A stretch of DNA of 15,144 bases, taken from the NCBI GenBank assembly GCA_937876985.1, contig CALEFT010000011.1:1-15144 (forward strand), given 5' to 3'. The DNA comes from an uncultured Clostridia bacterium (GTDB lineage: Bacteria; Bacillota; Clostridia; Saccharofermentanales; Saccharofermentanaceae). The notes under the pieces are model-generated. The model was not told the origin of the DNA, made no database searches, and saw only the letters and a program-made list of their open reading frames with translations. The position numbers and the translations under genes were made by a program. Positions 7,600-13,807 of this stretch are shown piece after piece (within the stretch, counting starts at the first letter, position 1; each line of letters starts with the position of its first letter).

Positions 7600-9071
7600 T
7601 AGATTGTGATGTCCTTTCTGTCTTGGAGCAAGTAGCGGCGGACTGGTGGCACGAGGCTTAGGCCGAAGTAAAGTGCACCCGTCGCAAGGAACGAGAAGCC
7701 TGTCGGCGTTAGGTAAAATAGCGGCATGATGTGAATCTCGCCTGACACTGGATTATAGATTAGAAGCGACATTATTATGCCGAAGACGATGCAGAGGAGT
7801 CCGACGATGTTGAAGCCGCGTGTGTACTCGTAAGCGGTGTGGCCCGCTAGGTCGAATGCGGAGCGGATCGAGAATTTTTGGCGCCTTACGAGGAAGAAGT
7901 CGACGAACAAAAGTGCCGCAAGTGGCGCATAAATGCACGCGCTGATAGTAAGGAACGAGCCAAAGTAGTCGATGATTTTGCCCCAGACACAGAGCACTGC
8001 GACATATGCGCCGAGGATTAGAATGAGCGTCGAATAGGATACGCGAGCAAAGGAGGTTTTGAGCATGACGCCGTAGATGTAGGAGCCGACTGCCTGCGTA
8101 CCGATGTTTGCGAATGCGACAAGTAATAGTGAGCTTAACGCGAGTGCTGGGACAGACAAGGTCGCGAGCATCAGGGTCGGATCGTCGATCATTTCGCCAG
8201 TCACATACTGCATCGCGATAGACATCACGGCGCCAACGACGACAAAAAACGAGCCAGACAAACCCTGACCCAAAACACCTGCCCAGAAGCCTGCGCTCTC
8301 ACTTCGAGTCAAGCGTGGAACCTCTGCCATGCCGCCAACCAGCGTAATTACGAAGGCAAAATTCGCCTCAATCGAGATGATGTATGGGACGATGCTCACC
8401 TCGCCTTCAGGGCGCACCGGCGCGTACTCCCAGATGACGTCGAACGGCACAGAGCTAAAGCCGACCACGACGACGACTGCACCAAGCGCGAGCAGAAGCG
8501 GCACTAGAAGGCGCGTCGTCCAGGTAATGGCGCCAATGCCTTTGTATGCAATCGCGGTACCAATCACGACACACAAAATCGCGAGCACCACATGCATCGA
8601 CGAAGGCACCTCGACTCCGAAAAGCGAGGCCAAATTCCCCATCGACGAGGCAAATAAATCCGCGCACACCGCGTACCATGGATAATTGATGATAATTATC
8701 ACGACGGTCATCAGCACGACGCCTTTTTTGCCAAAGACGCTTCTAAGCCAAATCCAGATATCAATGCCATATCTGACCGACAAAATTACTGGCAACTGAT
8801 AAATCGCGAGCATCAAAATCGCGCCAGCGAACGCACCTATCAGAAGCTGCTTAAAGCCAACAAGCGTTGCAAGATAAGTTCCCTGCGTATAGCTCCACGT
8901 CGCTATGCAGTATCCCGACAGCACAAGCAAAGCATCCCAGAAACCATACAATTTGTCTTTCGTTAGAACTGGCGCGATGCCGAACACCGCTTCCCTTGCA
9001 ATCTGGTTTTCGGTCTTGCTACCCGCTGTCTTGCTACCCAAGTCCTTATTTATCGAATCTTTATTACTCAT
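7599..9071 (-). CDS. NCS1-family nucleobase/vitamin permease
   Basis: 490-aa integral membrane transporter with about twelve hydrophobic helices. It resembles the NCS1 family (CodB/PurP-type cytosine-purine, allantoin, thiamine or hydroxymethylpyrimidine carriers), which use cation symport. Seen here: a soluble N-terminus, first helix around DALLVLSGYCIATWSYTQG, and a family-like NYPWYAVCADLFASSMG segment. Substrate cannot be assigned: no deaminase, thiamine gene or riboswitch is adjacent. A start at 9116 is possible, but the extra 15 residues (MLGACDCWCFLVRVD) overlap the upstream gene and have no support. ATG at 9071 has GAGGGTGGAT before it. The ribosome site overlaps the stop of the upstream small gene, with 8 bp between the two genes. 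Confidence 0.85.
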   Translation of the reverse strand: MSNKDSINKDLGSKTAGSKTENQIAREAVFGIAPVLTKDKLYGFWDALLVLSGYCIATWSYTQGTYLATLVGFKQLLIGAFAGAILMLAIYQLPVILSVRYGIDIWIWLRSVFGKKGVVLMTVVIIIINYPWYAVCADLFASSMGNLASLFGVEVPSSMHVVLAILCVVIGTAIAYKGIGAITWTTRLLVPLLLALGAVVVVVGFSSVPFDVIWEYAPVRPEGEVSIVPYIISIEANFAFVITLVGGMAEVPRLTRSESAGFWAGVLGQGLSGSFFVVVGAVMSIAMQYVTGEMIDDPTLMLATLSVPALALSSLLLVAFANIGTQAVGSYIYGVMLKTSFARVSYSTLILILGAYVAVLCVWGKIIDYFGSFLTISACIYAPLAALLFVDFFLVRRQKFSIRSAFDLAGHTAYEYTRGFNIVGLLCIVFGIIMSLLIYNPVSGEIHIMPLFYLTPTGFSFLATGALYFGLSLVPPVRRYLLQDRKDITI

Positions 9072-9079
9072 ATCCACCC

Positions 9080-9268
9080 TCACAAGAAAGCACCAGCAAT
9101 CACAAGCGCCAAGCACGCCAAAACCACTACAAAAGTAATGATGTAATCCCTCTTAGTAAACCTCTTCGGAAACACGTAGCCGTCATCTTCCATCACGCTA
9201 ATCCGCGCTTTAATCTCGACGTCAACGTCACTTTCCAATTTTGATATTTTGTTCTCCTCGTTGTTCAT
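9080..9268 (-). CDS. Small single-pass membrane protein
   Basis: 62-aa protein with an acidic/basic N-terminal half (about 1-40, including VDVEIKARISVMEDDGYVFP) and one hydrophobic helix at the C-terminus (about 44-61, YIITFVVVLACLALVIAGAFL region). The chosen ATG is preceded by TGGAGGCTAT, a strong ribosome site; an upstream ATG at 9325 would overlap the preceding gene and lacks one. It lies 19 bp after the GNAT gene and 8 bp before the permease, so it is probably made together with the permease and may be an accessory subunit. That role is inferred from position only. No named family is recognised. Confidence 0.75.
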   Translation of the reverse strand: MNNEENKISKLESDVDVEIKARISVMEDDGYVFPKRFTKRDYIITFVVVLACLALVIAGAFL

Positions 9269-9287
9269 ATAGCCTCCACAGCACCCA

Positions 9288-9809
9288 TCAAAGCTTCTTC
9301 CTATAAACCCTCGCGACCTCGCCATCTAACGACTTCGCCATCTGATATAGCTCGTATCCATACTTCTCATATAGCCCCACATGGTCCGTCGAAATATACG
9401 TAAACTCGTGCCCGTCCTCGCGCGCCAAGCCCTCCGCATAAGATATCAACTCGCCCGCGCATCTCCTGCCTCGGTACTCCTCGGACGTAAACACGAATCC
9501 AATCCACGGCGTTAATAGCGTCGGCTGCACGTCATCTAACGGCGCGTAAGTGCAAAACGACACAAGCTTCCTGCCCTCAACTAGCAGCAAAACTTGGGCA
9601 CCTTCTCCACAGACCTCCTCGAAAAGCACCTCGCTCACCTCACAAGCCCCAACAGTAGCAGAACCAGTCGCAGTATTAACCGCCTCATCCTTCTTCCCAC
9701 CCAAAAGCGAGAACAAGAAATCCCCAGCGCGCCATCCACATGAACCAATCAAAGAACGCCAATATATCTTATCTTCATCACCAAGGCTTCTATACTTCAA
9801 TATCTCCAT
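9288..9809 (-). CDS. GNAT-family N-acetyltransferase
   Basis: 173-aa soluble enzyme expected to move an acetyl group from acetyl-CoA to an amine. The acetyl-CoA loop is visible at 112-118 (YRGRRCAG, the R/Q-x-x-G-x-G/A pattern), preceded by the beta-strand WIGFVFTSEEYR. The C-terminal GLYEKYGYE (145-153) is typical of the family's last helix and strand. Residues 40-68 look like a low-complexity insertion (TATGSATVGA). ATG follows AGAGGAGAGCACT. It is first in the four-gene operon running to the acyltransferase. The substrate is unknown, and nothing in the operon explains a link between acetylation, a permease and lipid acylation. Confidence 0.85.
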   Translation of the reverse strand: MEILKYRSLGDEDKIYWRSLIGSCGWRAGDFLFSLLGGKKDEAVNTATGSATVGACEVSEVLFEEVCGEGAQVLLLVEGRKLVSFCTYAPLDDVQPTLLTPWIGFVFTSEEYRGRRCAGELISYAEGLAREDGHEFTYISTDHVGLYEKYGYELYQMAKSLDGEVARVYRKKL

Positions 9810-9850
9810 AGTGCTCTCCTCTTATCACATTTCCTTGTTACAAATTAGAA

Positions 9851-9880
9851 TTTACACATTTTCCCAAATTTTCTAGTCAA
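9851..9880 (-). promoter_or_regulatory. Candidate promoter of the GNAT-permease-acyltransferase operon
   Basis: On the minus strand TTGACT (9875-9880) is followed after 18 bp by TGTAAA (9851-9856). An alternative is a perfect TATAAT (9929-9934) overlapping the stop codon of the upstream kinase gene, but it has no good -35. Three 10-bp direct repeats lie just upstream at 9879-9908. Confidence 0.35.
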
Positions 9881-9908
9881 TCAACACGAATCAACACAAA
9901 TCAACATC
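9879..9908. repeat. Three tandem 10-bp repeats (AATCAACAYV) in a promoter region
   Basis: AATCAACACG, AATCAACACA and AATCAACATC follow one another without gaps, then CCACATCCACAC continues in looser form. On the minus strand these are TTGATT-like boxes spaced one helical turn apart, immediately upstream of the candidate operon promoter. They could be activator or repressor sites, or simple sequence. Confidence 0.6.
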
Positions 9909-9929
9909 CACATCCACACAATGATAACA

Positions 9930-10748
9930 TTATACAAACCTCTGCCTATTTAATATACACTCAATCACTCGGTCTGCAATCAAATCTCTATCACGCTTTG
10001 CATAATATTCAAGAAACGGCTCTATCACATCCTGTATTTCGACACGCGTTAACTTCGGAATATCAAGAACATTTCCATAAAGCGCACGCGCTGCATTCAT
10101 CTGCCTACCAAAACTCGTATTAAAAGGCCGCGCAACAACCTCCTTGATAAGCCCACTCGGAGCTATATCCATCGGCGAATACATGACGTTCGACAACAAA
10201 GCCGCCCCATTATCAAAAATCGGACAATATTTATATTTCCCATCCTCTTCTATCACCGCAATATTATTCAAATGCCTATCATCATTAAGAAACAATGCAT
10301 CTATCTCGAATAACATCGTCAAATACTTCGGAAAATCATCAAGTCCAGTAAACTCCGAAGTCGTCTCGGCTAAAAACTGTATTCTTTTCTTGTCGCTACT
10401 TAAGCTTGCAAGCTTATCCTTAAGCGGCATCCCCAAATGTCGCGAGAGCAAATGACTAATCGTAATTATCGACTGCCCCTTCTGAAGAAAATTCTCACTC
10501 GAACAACCAGTCCTCTCTCTTCCATGAACTTGGAGCTTCTCCATCTCATATCGAACAAAAGCAAATGGCGTCTCCACCTCTATATTGCTCTTCTCAAGCA
10601 TAGCAGAAACCGCCACCTCCGAAAGCGCCTCATAGCCAAATTGGTCAAGCTTATACCACCTGTTCGTATCTTTGTCGAACCACTTCTCTTGGTTCCCCTT
10701 CGACGAAGTTTCAGCAATCTTCTCATCACTTACAAGTCTAATCGTCAT
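9930..10748 (-). CDS. HipA-like kinase, compact (candidate toxin)
   Basis: 272-aa protein resembling the C-terminal kinase domain of HipA/CtkA-type serine/threonine kinases; HipA toxins halt translation by phosphorylating a tRNA synthetase. Seen: a nucleotide-binding segment SSKGNQEKWF (15-24) with a likely ATP lysine at K33 (WYKLD); the catalytic loop LNDDRHLNN (154-162; D156/D157, N161/N162); and the metal-binding IFDNG (177-181, D179). It is much shorter than HipA (about 440 aa) and lacks its N-terminal subdomain. Its ATG overlaps the upstream AbrB-like gene by ATGA, with GAGGGG as ribosome site, the usual layout of antitoxin then toxin. The target is unknown. It could instead be a regulatory kinase and not a toxin. 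Confidence 0.72.
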   Translation of the reverse strand: MTIRLVSDEKIAETSSKGNQEKWFDKDTNRWYKLDQFGYEALSEVAVSAMLEKSNIEVETPFAFVRYEMEKLQVHGRERTGCSSENFLQKGQSIITISHLLSRHLGMPLKDKLASLSSDKKRIQFLAETTSEFTGLDDFPKYLTMLFEIDALFLNDDRHLNNIAVIEEDGKYKYCPIFDNGAALLSNVMYSPMDIAPSGLIKEVVARPFNTSFGRQMNAARALYGNVLDIPKLTRVEIQDVIEPFLEYYAKRDRDLIADRVIECILNRQRFV

Positions 10749-11278
10749 CTATACCCCTCACACTTCAACCACTGGTCATCCTCTGCCATCCTGCCACTCG
10801 TCCTCTTCACTATCTCAAGCGGCTCGTATCTCTCAACGCCAATCTCATCCAAGTATTCCCTAATCCCAGCTCGCGCCCTCGGCACACATCTCTCCTCCAA
10901 AAACGCCAGAAAATCCTCCCAAGTCGGCGCCTCATTATTCCCAAACGCCGTCTTCACTATCTGGTCCGTTCTATTCTCCGCCACAATCCTTTTCTCATCA
11001 AAATCCGCAACTATCACCGTGCAAAGCCTCTCGCCATCATAATAATCCAGCTTCATAAGCTCATGCCCAAGCGCCCTTCCACGCTCCCAAAACTCCTGCG
11101 CACCAAGCCGCGGCGAGATCACAATCCTCTCTCCGTCAAACTCAATATCCATCGCCCTTCGCGACAAATCCAGCTCCTCGACCCACTTATTCGGAAGCGA
11201 CACCTTATAGGTCTTCGCTCCCTTACCCGCAGTCCCGCCAGCCTTGCCAACAATCAATTTTGCTTTCCGTCTATCCAT
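10745..11278 (-). CDS. AbrB/MazE-fold protein, candidate antitoxin of the HipA-like kinase
   Basis: 177-aa protein. Residues about 8-57 (GKGAKTYKVSLPNKWVEELDL...DIEFDGERIVISP) match a swapped-hairpin AbrB/MazE/SpoVT DNA-binding domain. The remaining 120 residues contain EVEENRT-like strands (IVAENRTDQIVKTAFG, 98-113), a WEDFLAFLEERC helix (120-131) and a C-terminal motif EIVKRTSGRMAEDDQW (155-170), perhaps the part that holds the kinase. ATG at 11278 was chosen because GGTGAT precedes it and the promoter at 11294-11322 would give a short leader; an ATG at 11305 lies within that promoter and lacks a ribosome site. It overlaps the kinase gene by 4 bp. Antitoxin and autorepressor roles are inferred from the fold and layout. 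Confidence 0.75.
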   Translation of the reverse strand: MDRRKAKLIVGKAGGTAGKGAKTYKVSLPNKWVEELDLSRRAMDIEFDGERIVISPRLGAQEFWERGRALGHELMKLDYYDGERLCTVIVADFDEKRIVAENRTDQIVKTAFGNNEAPTWEDFLAFLEERCVPRARAGIREYLDEIGVERYEPLEIVKRTSGRMAEDDQWLKCEGYR

Positions 11279-11293
11279 AACATCACCACACAA

Positions 11294-11322
11294 ATTATGC
11301 CACATTCGTTACGAATATTCAA
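11294..11322 (-). promoter_or_regulatory. Promoter with embedded palindromic operator for the AbrB-like/kinase pair
   Basis: On the minus strand TTGAAT (11317-11322) and CATAAT (11294-11299) are 17 bp apart. The spacer holds a perfect 13-bp dyad, ATTCGT-T-ACGAAT (11304-11316). A protein bound there would cover the space between -35 and -10, as expected for repression by the antitoxin. Confidence 0.65.
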
Positions 11323-11328
11323 ACTTCT

Positions 11329-11448
11329 CTACCCTTCTCGAAAAGCCTCCTCCACCTCAACAACACCACTTATTCCATCTACTCGAACCAAATCACCAGT
11401 CTCAATCACCCCTGATGCCAACTAGCAGCTAACAACCGCCGGTATCTT
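11329..11448 (-). pseudogene. Remnant of a PEP-utilising enzyme mobile (swivelling) domain
   Basis: Read on the minus strand in one frame, this gives KIPAVVSC, an in-frame TAG (11422-11424), then LASGVIETGDLVRVDGISG and VVEVEEAFREG before a TAG at 11329-11331. The order IPAVV..., TGDLVRVDG, GVVEV is the C-terminal signature of the phosphohistidine swivelling domain in PEP synthase and related enzymes (IPAVVG..GNAT..I..GD.V.VDG..G.V). Only about 38 codons survive, and nothing upstream continues the enzyme: the frame runs into the end of the next gene. It is therefore a broken relic, probably left by a deletion or by insertion of the neighbouring toxin-antitoxin-like pair. Confidence 0.55.
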
Positions 11449-11484
11449 AGAAAAGAGCCTTAAAACTAAGCGTTTGAAGAAGAA

Positions 11485-12054
11485 TCACGCCTCATTTACG
11501 AGCTTGCCTGATACGTGTTCTGGGATGAGCTCGTAGCAGAGTGTGGACTTGGCAAATTTTGAGATTTCAGATTCGATGTAGGCGTCGTCCGAGGTGAATT
11601 TGTGGCTAAGTTGGCGGTAGATTTCTGTCGCGCGGTCCTCGTCTTCGAGAGGCGAGATTTGTCCGAAGATTATTACGCTACTTACGTTAAGCGCCCACTC
11701 GTTCTCGCGTCTATAGCCAGTGTCATAGACGCAGAAGCACGCTTTGCTATTAGCACGGATGGCGTCGACCTTGTGGCCTTTTTTGCCACTATGGAAATAT
11801 ATGCGACCGGTAAGCTTGTCGTACCAGAAATTCATTGGGATGCCATACGGATAGCCGTTATCGCCATGGACGCATAGAACGCCGCGCGTTTCTTTGTCGA
11901 GGACGCGTGAGATTTCTTCTTCACTAAGACTTTGCTTCATGCGTGCCATTGGTCTGAAGTTTGGCTTTGTTGCTGATGAATCTTTGTTATTTGAGTCGTT
12001 AATGTCGTTTTGGTTGTTTGATGTGTTGATTGGTTTGTTGGTTGATGTGGTCAT
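11485..12054 (-). CDS. NimA-like pyridoxamine 5'-phosphate oxidase family flavoprotein
   Basis: 189-aa protein with the split-barrel FMN-binding fold. Core motifs: RPMARMKQSLSEEEI (about 34-48), GVLCVHGDNGYPYGIPMNFWYD, IYFHSGKKGHKVDAIRANSKACFCVYD, and a C-terminal KSTLCYELIPEHVSGK. Such proteins reduce or bind small oxidised compounds, and NimA homologues reduce nitroimidazoles; the substrate here is not known. The first 31 residues (MTTSTNKPINTSNNQNDIND...) are Asn/Ser/Thr-rich and not part of the family core, which usually begins near FRPM. I kept the ATG at 12054 because internal ATGs lack ribosome sites, though the site for 12054 (AAAGAAGAC) is also weak. The gene appears to be single, behind a strong terminator at 12153-12190. 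Confidence 0.85.
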   Translation of the reverse strand: MTTSTNKPINTSNNQNDINDSNNKDSSATKPNFRPMARMKQSLSEEEISRVLDKETRGVLCVHGDNGYPYGIPMNFWYDKLTGRIYFHSGKKGHKVDAIRANSKACFCVYDTGYRRENEWALNVSSVIIFGQISPLEDEDRATEIYRQLSHKFTSDDAYIESEISKFAKSTLCYELIPEHVSGKLVNEA

Positions 12055-12152
12055 GCTGGTGTCTTCTTTCGATTTAGTATTCGTCTGGTTGCGGTTTCTT
12101 GTTTGTGATTAGATATTGCCAAAACTTTTCGAGAGAGTAAAGAGCAAATACA

Positions 12153-12190
12153 AAATACCTACCCCGCGAAGTTGAGCGAGATAGGTATTT
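12153..12190 (-). terminator. Strong rho-independent terminator after the small membrane-protein gene
   Basis: Two 15-nt arms (12153-12167 and 12176-12190) pair along their full length on the minus strand: nine perfect pairs AAATACCTA/TAGGTATTT, then a GC-rich inner stem with two G-U pairs, closing an 8-nt loop. The minus-strand transcript then has TTTTG. It starts 35 bp past the stop at 12225. T-rich sequence on the plus side also permits bidirectional action. Confidence 0.85.
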
Positions 12191-12224
12191 GTTGTTTTGC
12201 TTACTTGTGTGATGCCACTCGCGA

Positions 12225-12461
12225 TTACTTGAGGACCTTCACAAAAACAAGGATTGAGAGGACAATTCCAACTAGTGCGTAGATTCCAACGAGAGATCCA
12301 AGTAGAGAACAGATGATTCCTACAACTGGAATCTTCGATAGAAGACCAATGATCACGCCGCATACGATATCGATTAGGATATAGATGAGGATTGTGATGA
12401 TGAATTTGGTTAGTGTCTTCGCGCCGAACGCGTGTGGGAAAAATTTCTTCAAAAAGTTCAT
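12225..12461 (-). CDS. Small two-helix membrane protein of unknown function
   Basis: 78-aa hydrophobic protein. A short basic N-terminus (MNFLKKFFPHAFGAKTLTKF) is followed by two long hydrophobic stretches (about 20-42 and 46-75) rich in Gly and Ile, with a conserved-looking GLLSKIPVVGIICSLLGSLVGIY turn. It resembles short uncharacterised membrane proteins common in Clostridia; no function is known to me. ATG has a perfect AGGAGG ribosome site 9 bp upstream. It has its own promoter with a consensus TATAAT at 12515-12520 and its own terminator at 12153-12190, so it is a monocistronic and probably well-expressed gene. Confidence 0.8.
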   Translation of the reverse strand: MNFLKKFFPHAFGAKTLTKFIITILIYILIDIVCGVIIGLLSKIPVVGIICSLLGSLVGIYALVGIVLSILVFVKVLK

Positions 12462-12514
12462 GTTGAGAGCCTCCTACTATTGAATATTAGGTTTTCTCTG
12501 CTTCATATATTTGA

Positions 12515-12544
12515 ATTATACTATTTCCCTATACCTTTTGTCGT
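12515..12544 (-). promoter_or_regulatory. Promoter of the small two-helix membrane-protein gene
   Basis: On the minus strand TATAAT (12515-12520) is preceded after 18 bp by ACGACA (12539-12544). The -10 is a perfect match and the -35 is four of six. The remainder of the gap to 12612 shows no clear terminator for the XRE gene. Confidence 0.55.
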
Positions 12545-12612
12545 GGTACGCCTGTCGCGAAAAGAGTGTTGTTTACAAAATGTTTAACTACGCTTATTCG
12601 TCGTTAGATGCA

Positions 12613-13128
12613 TTACTGCTTTGTCTTATCAAGGATTCGTTTCTTAAGATTGTTTAGTTTTTTGCCATATCTACTTGTCATAAGCAATCCGGCTATCATT
12701 AAACCAACTCCCAGTCCTTCAGTCAGACTTACTAGATTTTGCATAAGTGGGTTAATAGAATAAATGCTTGTGTCTTTTAACATAACAGCCAAAACAATTA
12801 AAACCACAGCTATTATCTCACAAATGAATATGCGCTTATTGTATTTCTCGGCTTCGATGTTTGAATAGTTTACTGCCTGCAAAATCGAACCGTTAACATC
12901 CTCTTGGCTTTCTTGCTTCTTCTTCTCACCATTAAGAATATCTCTAAGATCAACTTCATAGAAGTCAGATATATCAATTAAAATGTCAAGATCGGGCATA
13001 TTTATACCATTCTCCCATCTCGAGACAGTTCTGCTTGATACACTAAACTTATCTGCTAATTGTTCTTGCGTAATACCTTTCCCCTTGCGCAATTCCTTAA
13101 GAAATAATCCGATTTTCTGCTGGTCCAT
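12613..13128 (-). CDS. XRE-family transcriptional regulator with membrane-spanning C-terminus
   Basis: 171-aa protein. Residues 6-60 are a helix-turn-helix of the XRE/Cro type (LRKGKGITQEQLADKFSVSSRTVSRWENGINMPDLDILI). A charged linker (about 67-98) leads to two hydrophobic helices (about 99-117 and 133-150) and a basic tail (KKLNNLKKRILDKTK). It is therefore a DNA-binding protein probably tethered to the membrane, where the helices may sense a signal or a partner. ATG follows TTGGAGAAACTTA. Its promoter region carries an inverted repeat around the -10 (13151-13185) that suits autoregulation. The next gene upstream is a stand-alone copy of its C-terminal domain. Codon use looks more AT-rich than in the genes to the left. 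Target genes are unknown. Confidence 0.85.
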   Translation of the reverse strand: MDQQKIGLFLKELRKGKGITQEQLADKFSVSSRTVSRWENGINMPDLDILIDISDFYEVDLRDILNGEKKKQESQEDVNGSILQAVNYSNIEAEKYNKRIFICEIIAVVLIVLAVMLKDTSIYSINPLMQNLVSLTEGLGVGLMIAGLLMTSRYGKKLNNLKKRILDKTKQ

Positions 13129-13150
13129 TAAGTTTCTCCAATTAATAACG

Positions 13151-13200
13151 AAATATCAACGTTTTATCCTATTATAATGATATTTGTTATTTATTGTATA
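13151..13200 (-). promoter_or_regulatory. Promoter and inverted-repeat operator of the XRE gene
   Basis: A perfect TATAAT lies on the minus strand at 13171-13176, with a weak -35 (TATACA, 13195-13200) 18 bp away. Arms AAATATCA (13151-13158) and TGATATTT (13178-13185) flank the -10 as an 8-bp inverted repeat, placed as expected for autorepression by the XRE protein. Confidence 0.5.
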
Positions 13201-13205
13201 CCAGA

Positions 13206-13496
13206 TTACTTAGAAGTATTTATTCTATTTTTGAATTCTTTAGCTTTTACTCCGTAATGCAGAGACATTATCATACCAACAATAAGCATTCCAATTCCAA
13301 TTCCTTCAGCACAAATTGCTATTGCATTAACGGAAGCATTGCTAGTAAAAACACTTGTATCCTTCAACAAATGATAAACTAGAATAAACACACATGCTAT
13401 TCCATTACAAATACGTACACGTCTGTTATTCTTTTCCATATTTGTGTAAGTGTAATCTGCTGCTTCCAATACTGTCTCTTTCATTTTGTCATTCAT
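13206..13496 (-). CDS. Stand-alone membrane-domain paralogue of the XRE regulator
   Basis: 96-aa protein with two hydrophobic helices (about 28-44 and 56-78) and a basic tail. From residue 9 it aligns without gaps to residues 82-169 of the XRE regulator next door, about one third identical by eye: shared landmarks are L-x-A-x-x-Y, EK-x-N, IC, LKDTS, EG-x-G-x-G, YG and the K-x-RI tail. It has no DNA-binding domain. ATG at 13496 has AAAGGA 9 bp upstream; the in-frame ATG at 13514 lacks a site. It may bind the regulator through the shared membrane part and modulate it, or be a decayed duplicate. It lies 77 bp upstream of the XRE gene. A hairpin-rich gap separates it from the insertion sequence. 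Confidence 0.7.
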   Translation of the reverse strand: MNDKMKETVLEAADYTYTNMEKNNRRVRICNGIACVFILVYHLLKDTSVFTSNASVNAIAICAEGIGIGMLIVGMIMSLHYGVKAKEFKNRINTSK

Positions 13497-13605
13497 TTTC
13501 GTAATTCCTTTCATCAGAAAAAATTTTGAAGGATGTCTGAATCCTTATGACAAAATTGTAGTAAACCGACTCTATTTTGACCACGACACAAAACGAGAGT
13601 TTGGT

Positions 13606-13636
13606 AAAAAAATGCACCCGACAAGGTGTGTCGGGT
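13606..13636 (-). terminator. Hairpin with T-run (terminator or attenuator)
   Basis: ACCCGACA (13616-13623) and TGTCGGGT (13629-13636) form a perfect 8-bp GC-rich stem with a 5-nt loop. On the minus strand it is followed by GCA and seven T residues (13606-13612). It lies about 110 bp upstream of the paralogue start, so it would stop transcripts arriving from the insertion sequence or act as an attenuator in that gene's leader. Confidence 0.65.
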
Positions 13637-13734
13637 ATACAAATATCAGTACTTTTCACTCTTTTACCGCGCAAAACACAAATAAATGCTGTGTGGTTCT
13701 CACTCGATGTTCTCACTTCTATTAATTCAAACCA

Positions 13735-13789
13735 AAAAACTGCGACAAAATGCGAAGTTTTTCGGTTATAGAAGTAAAAACTTCTATAA
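13735..13789. repeat. Two adjacent AT-rich hairpins between the paralogue gene and the insertion sequence
   Basis: The first hairpin, 13735-13762, pairs AAAAACT-G-CG with CG-A-AGTTTTT (one mismatch) around an 8-nt loop. The second, 13766-13789, pairs TTATAGAAGT with ACTTCTATAA perfectly around AAAA. Together with the hairpin at 13616-13636 they fill most of the gene-free stretch 13497-13877. They could be a structured leader or terminators. No convincing gene is present there. Confidence 0.6.
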
Positions 13790-13807
13790 TTAATAGAGTT
13801 TTTTGGT

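Noticed and set aside
7599..9116. Longer permease start at 9116
   Set aside because: The added 15 residues overlap the upstream 62-aa gene and have no ribosome site; ATG at 9071 has GAGGGTGGAT.
8867..9244. 125-codon plus-strand frame antisense to the permease and small membrane-protein genes
   Set aside because: No ribosome site and low-complexity translation; explained by the minus-strand genes.
11063..11425. 120-codon plus-strand frame across the AbrB-like gene start
   Set aside because: Crosses the promoter and relic on the opposite strand and has a basic, repetitive translation typical of antisense shadows.
12109..12363. 84-codon minus-strand frame overlapping the small two-helix protein
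   Set aside because: Out of frame with a gene that has a perfect ribosome site and promoter; it also runs through the terminator at 12153-12190.
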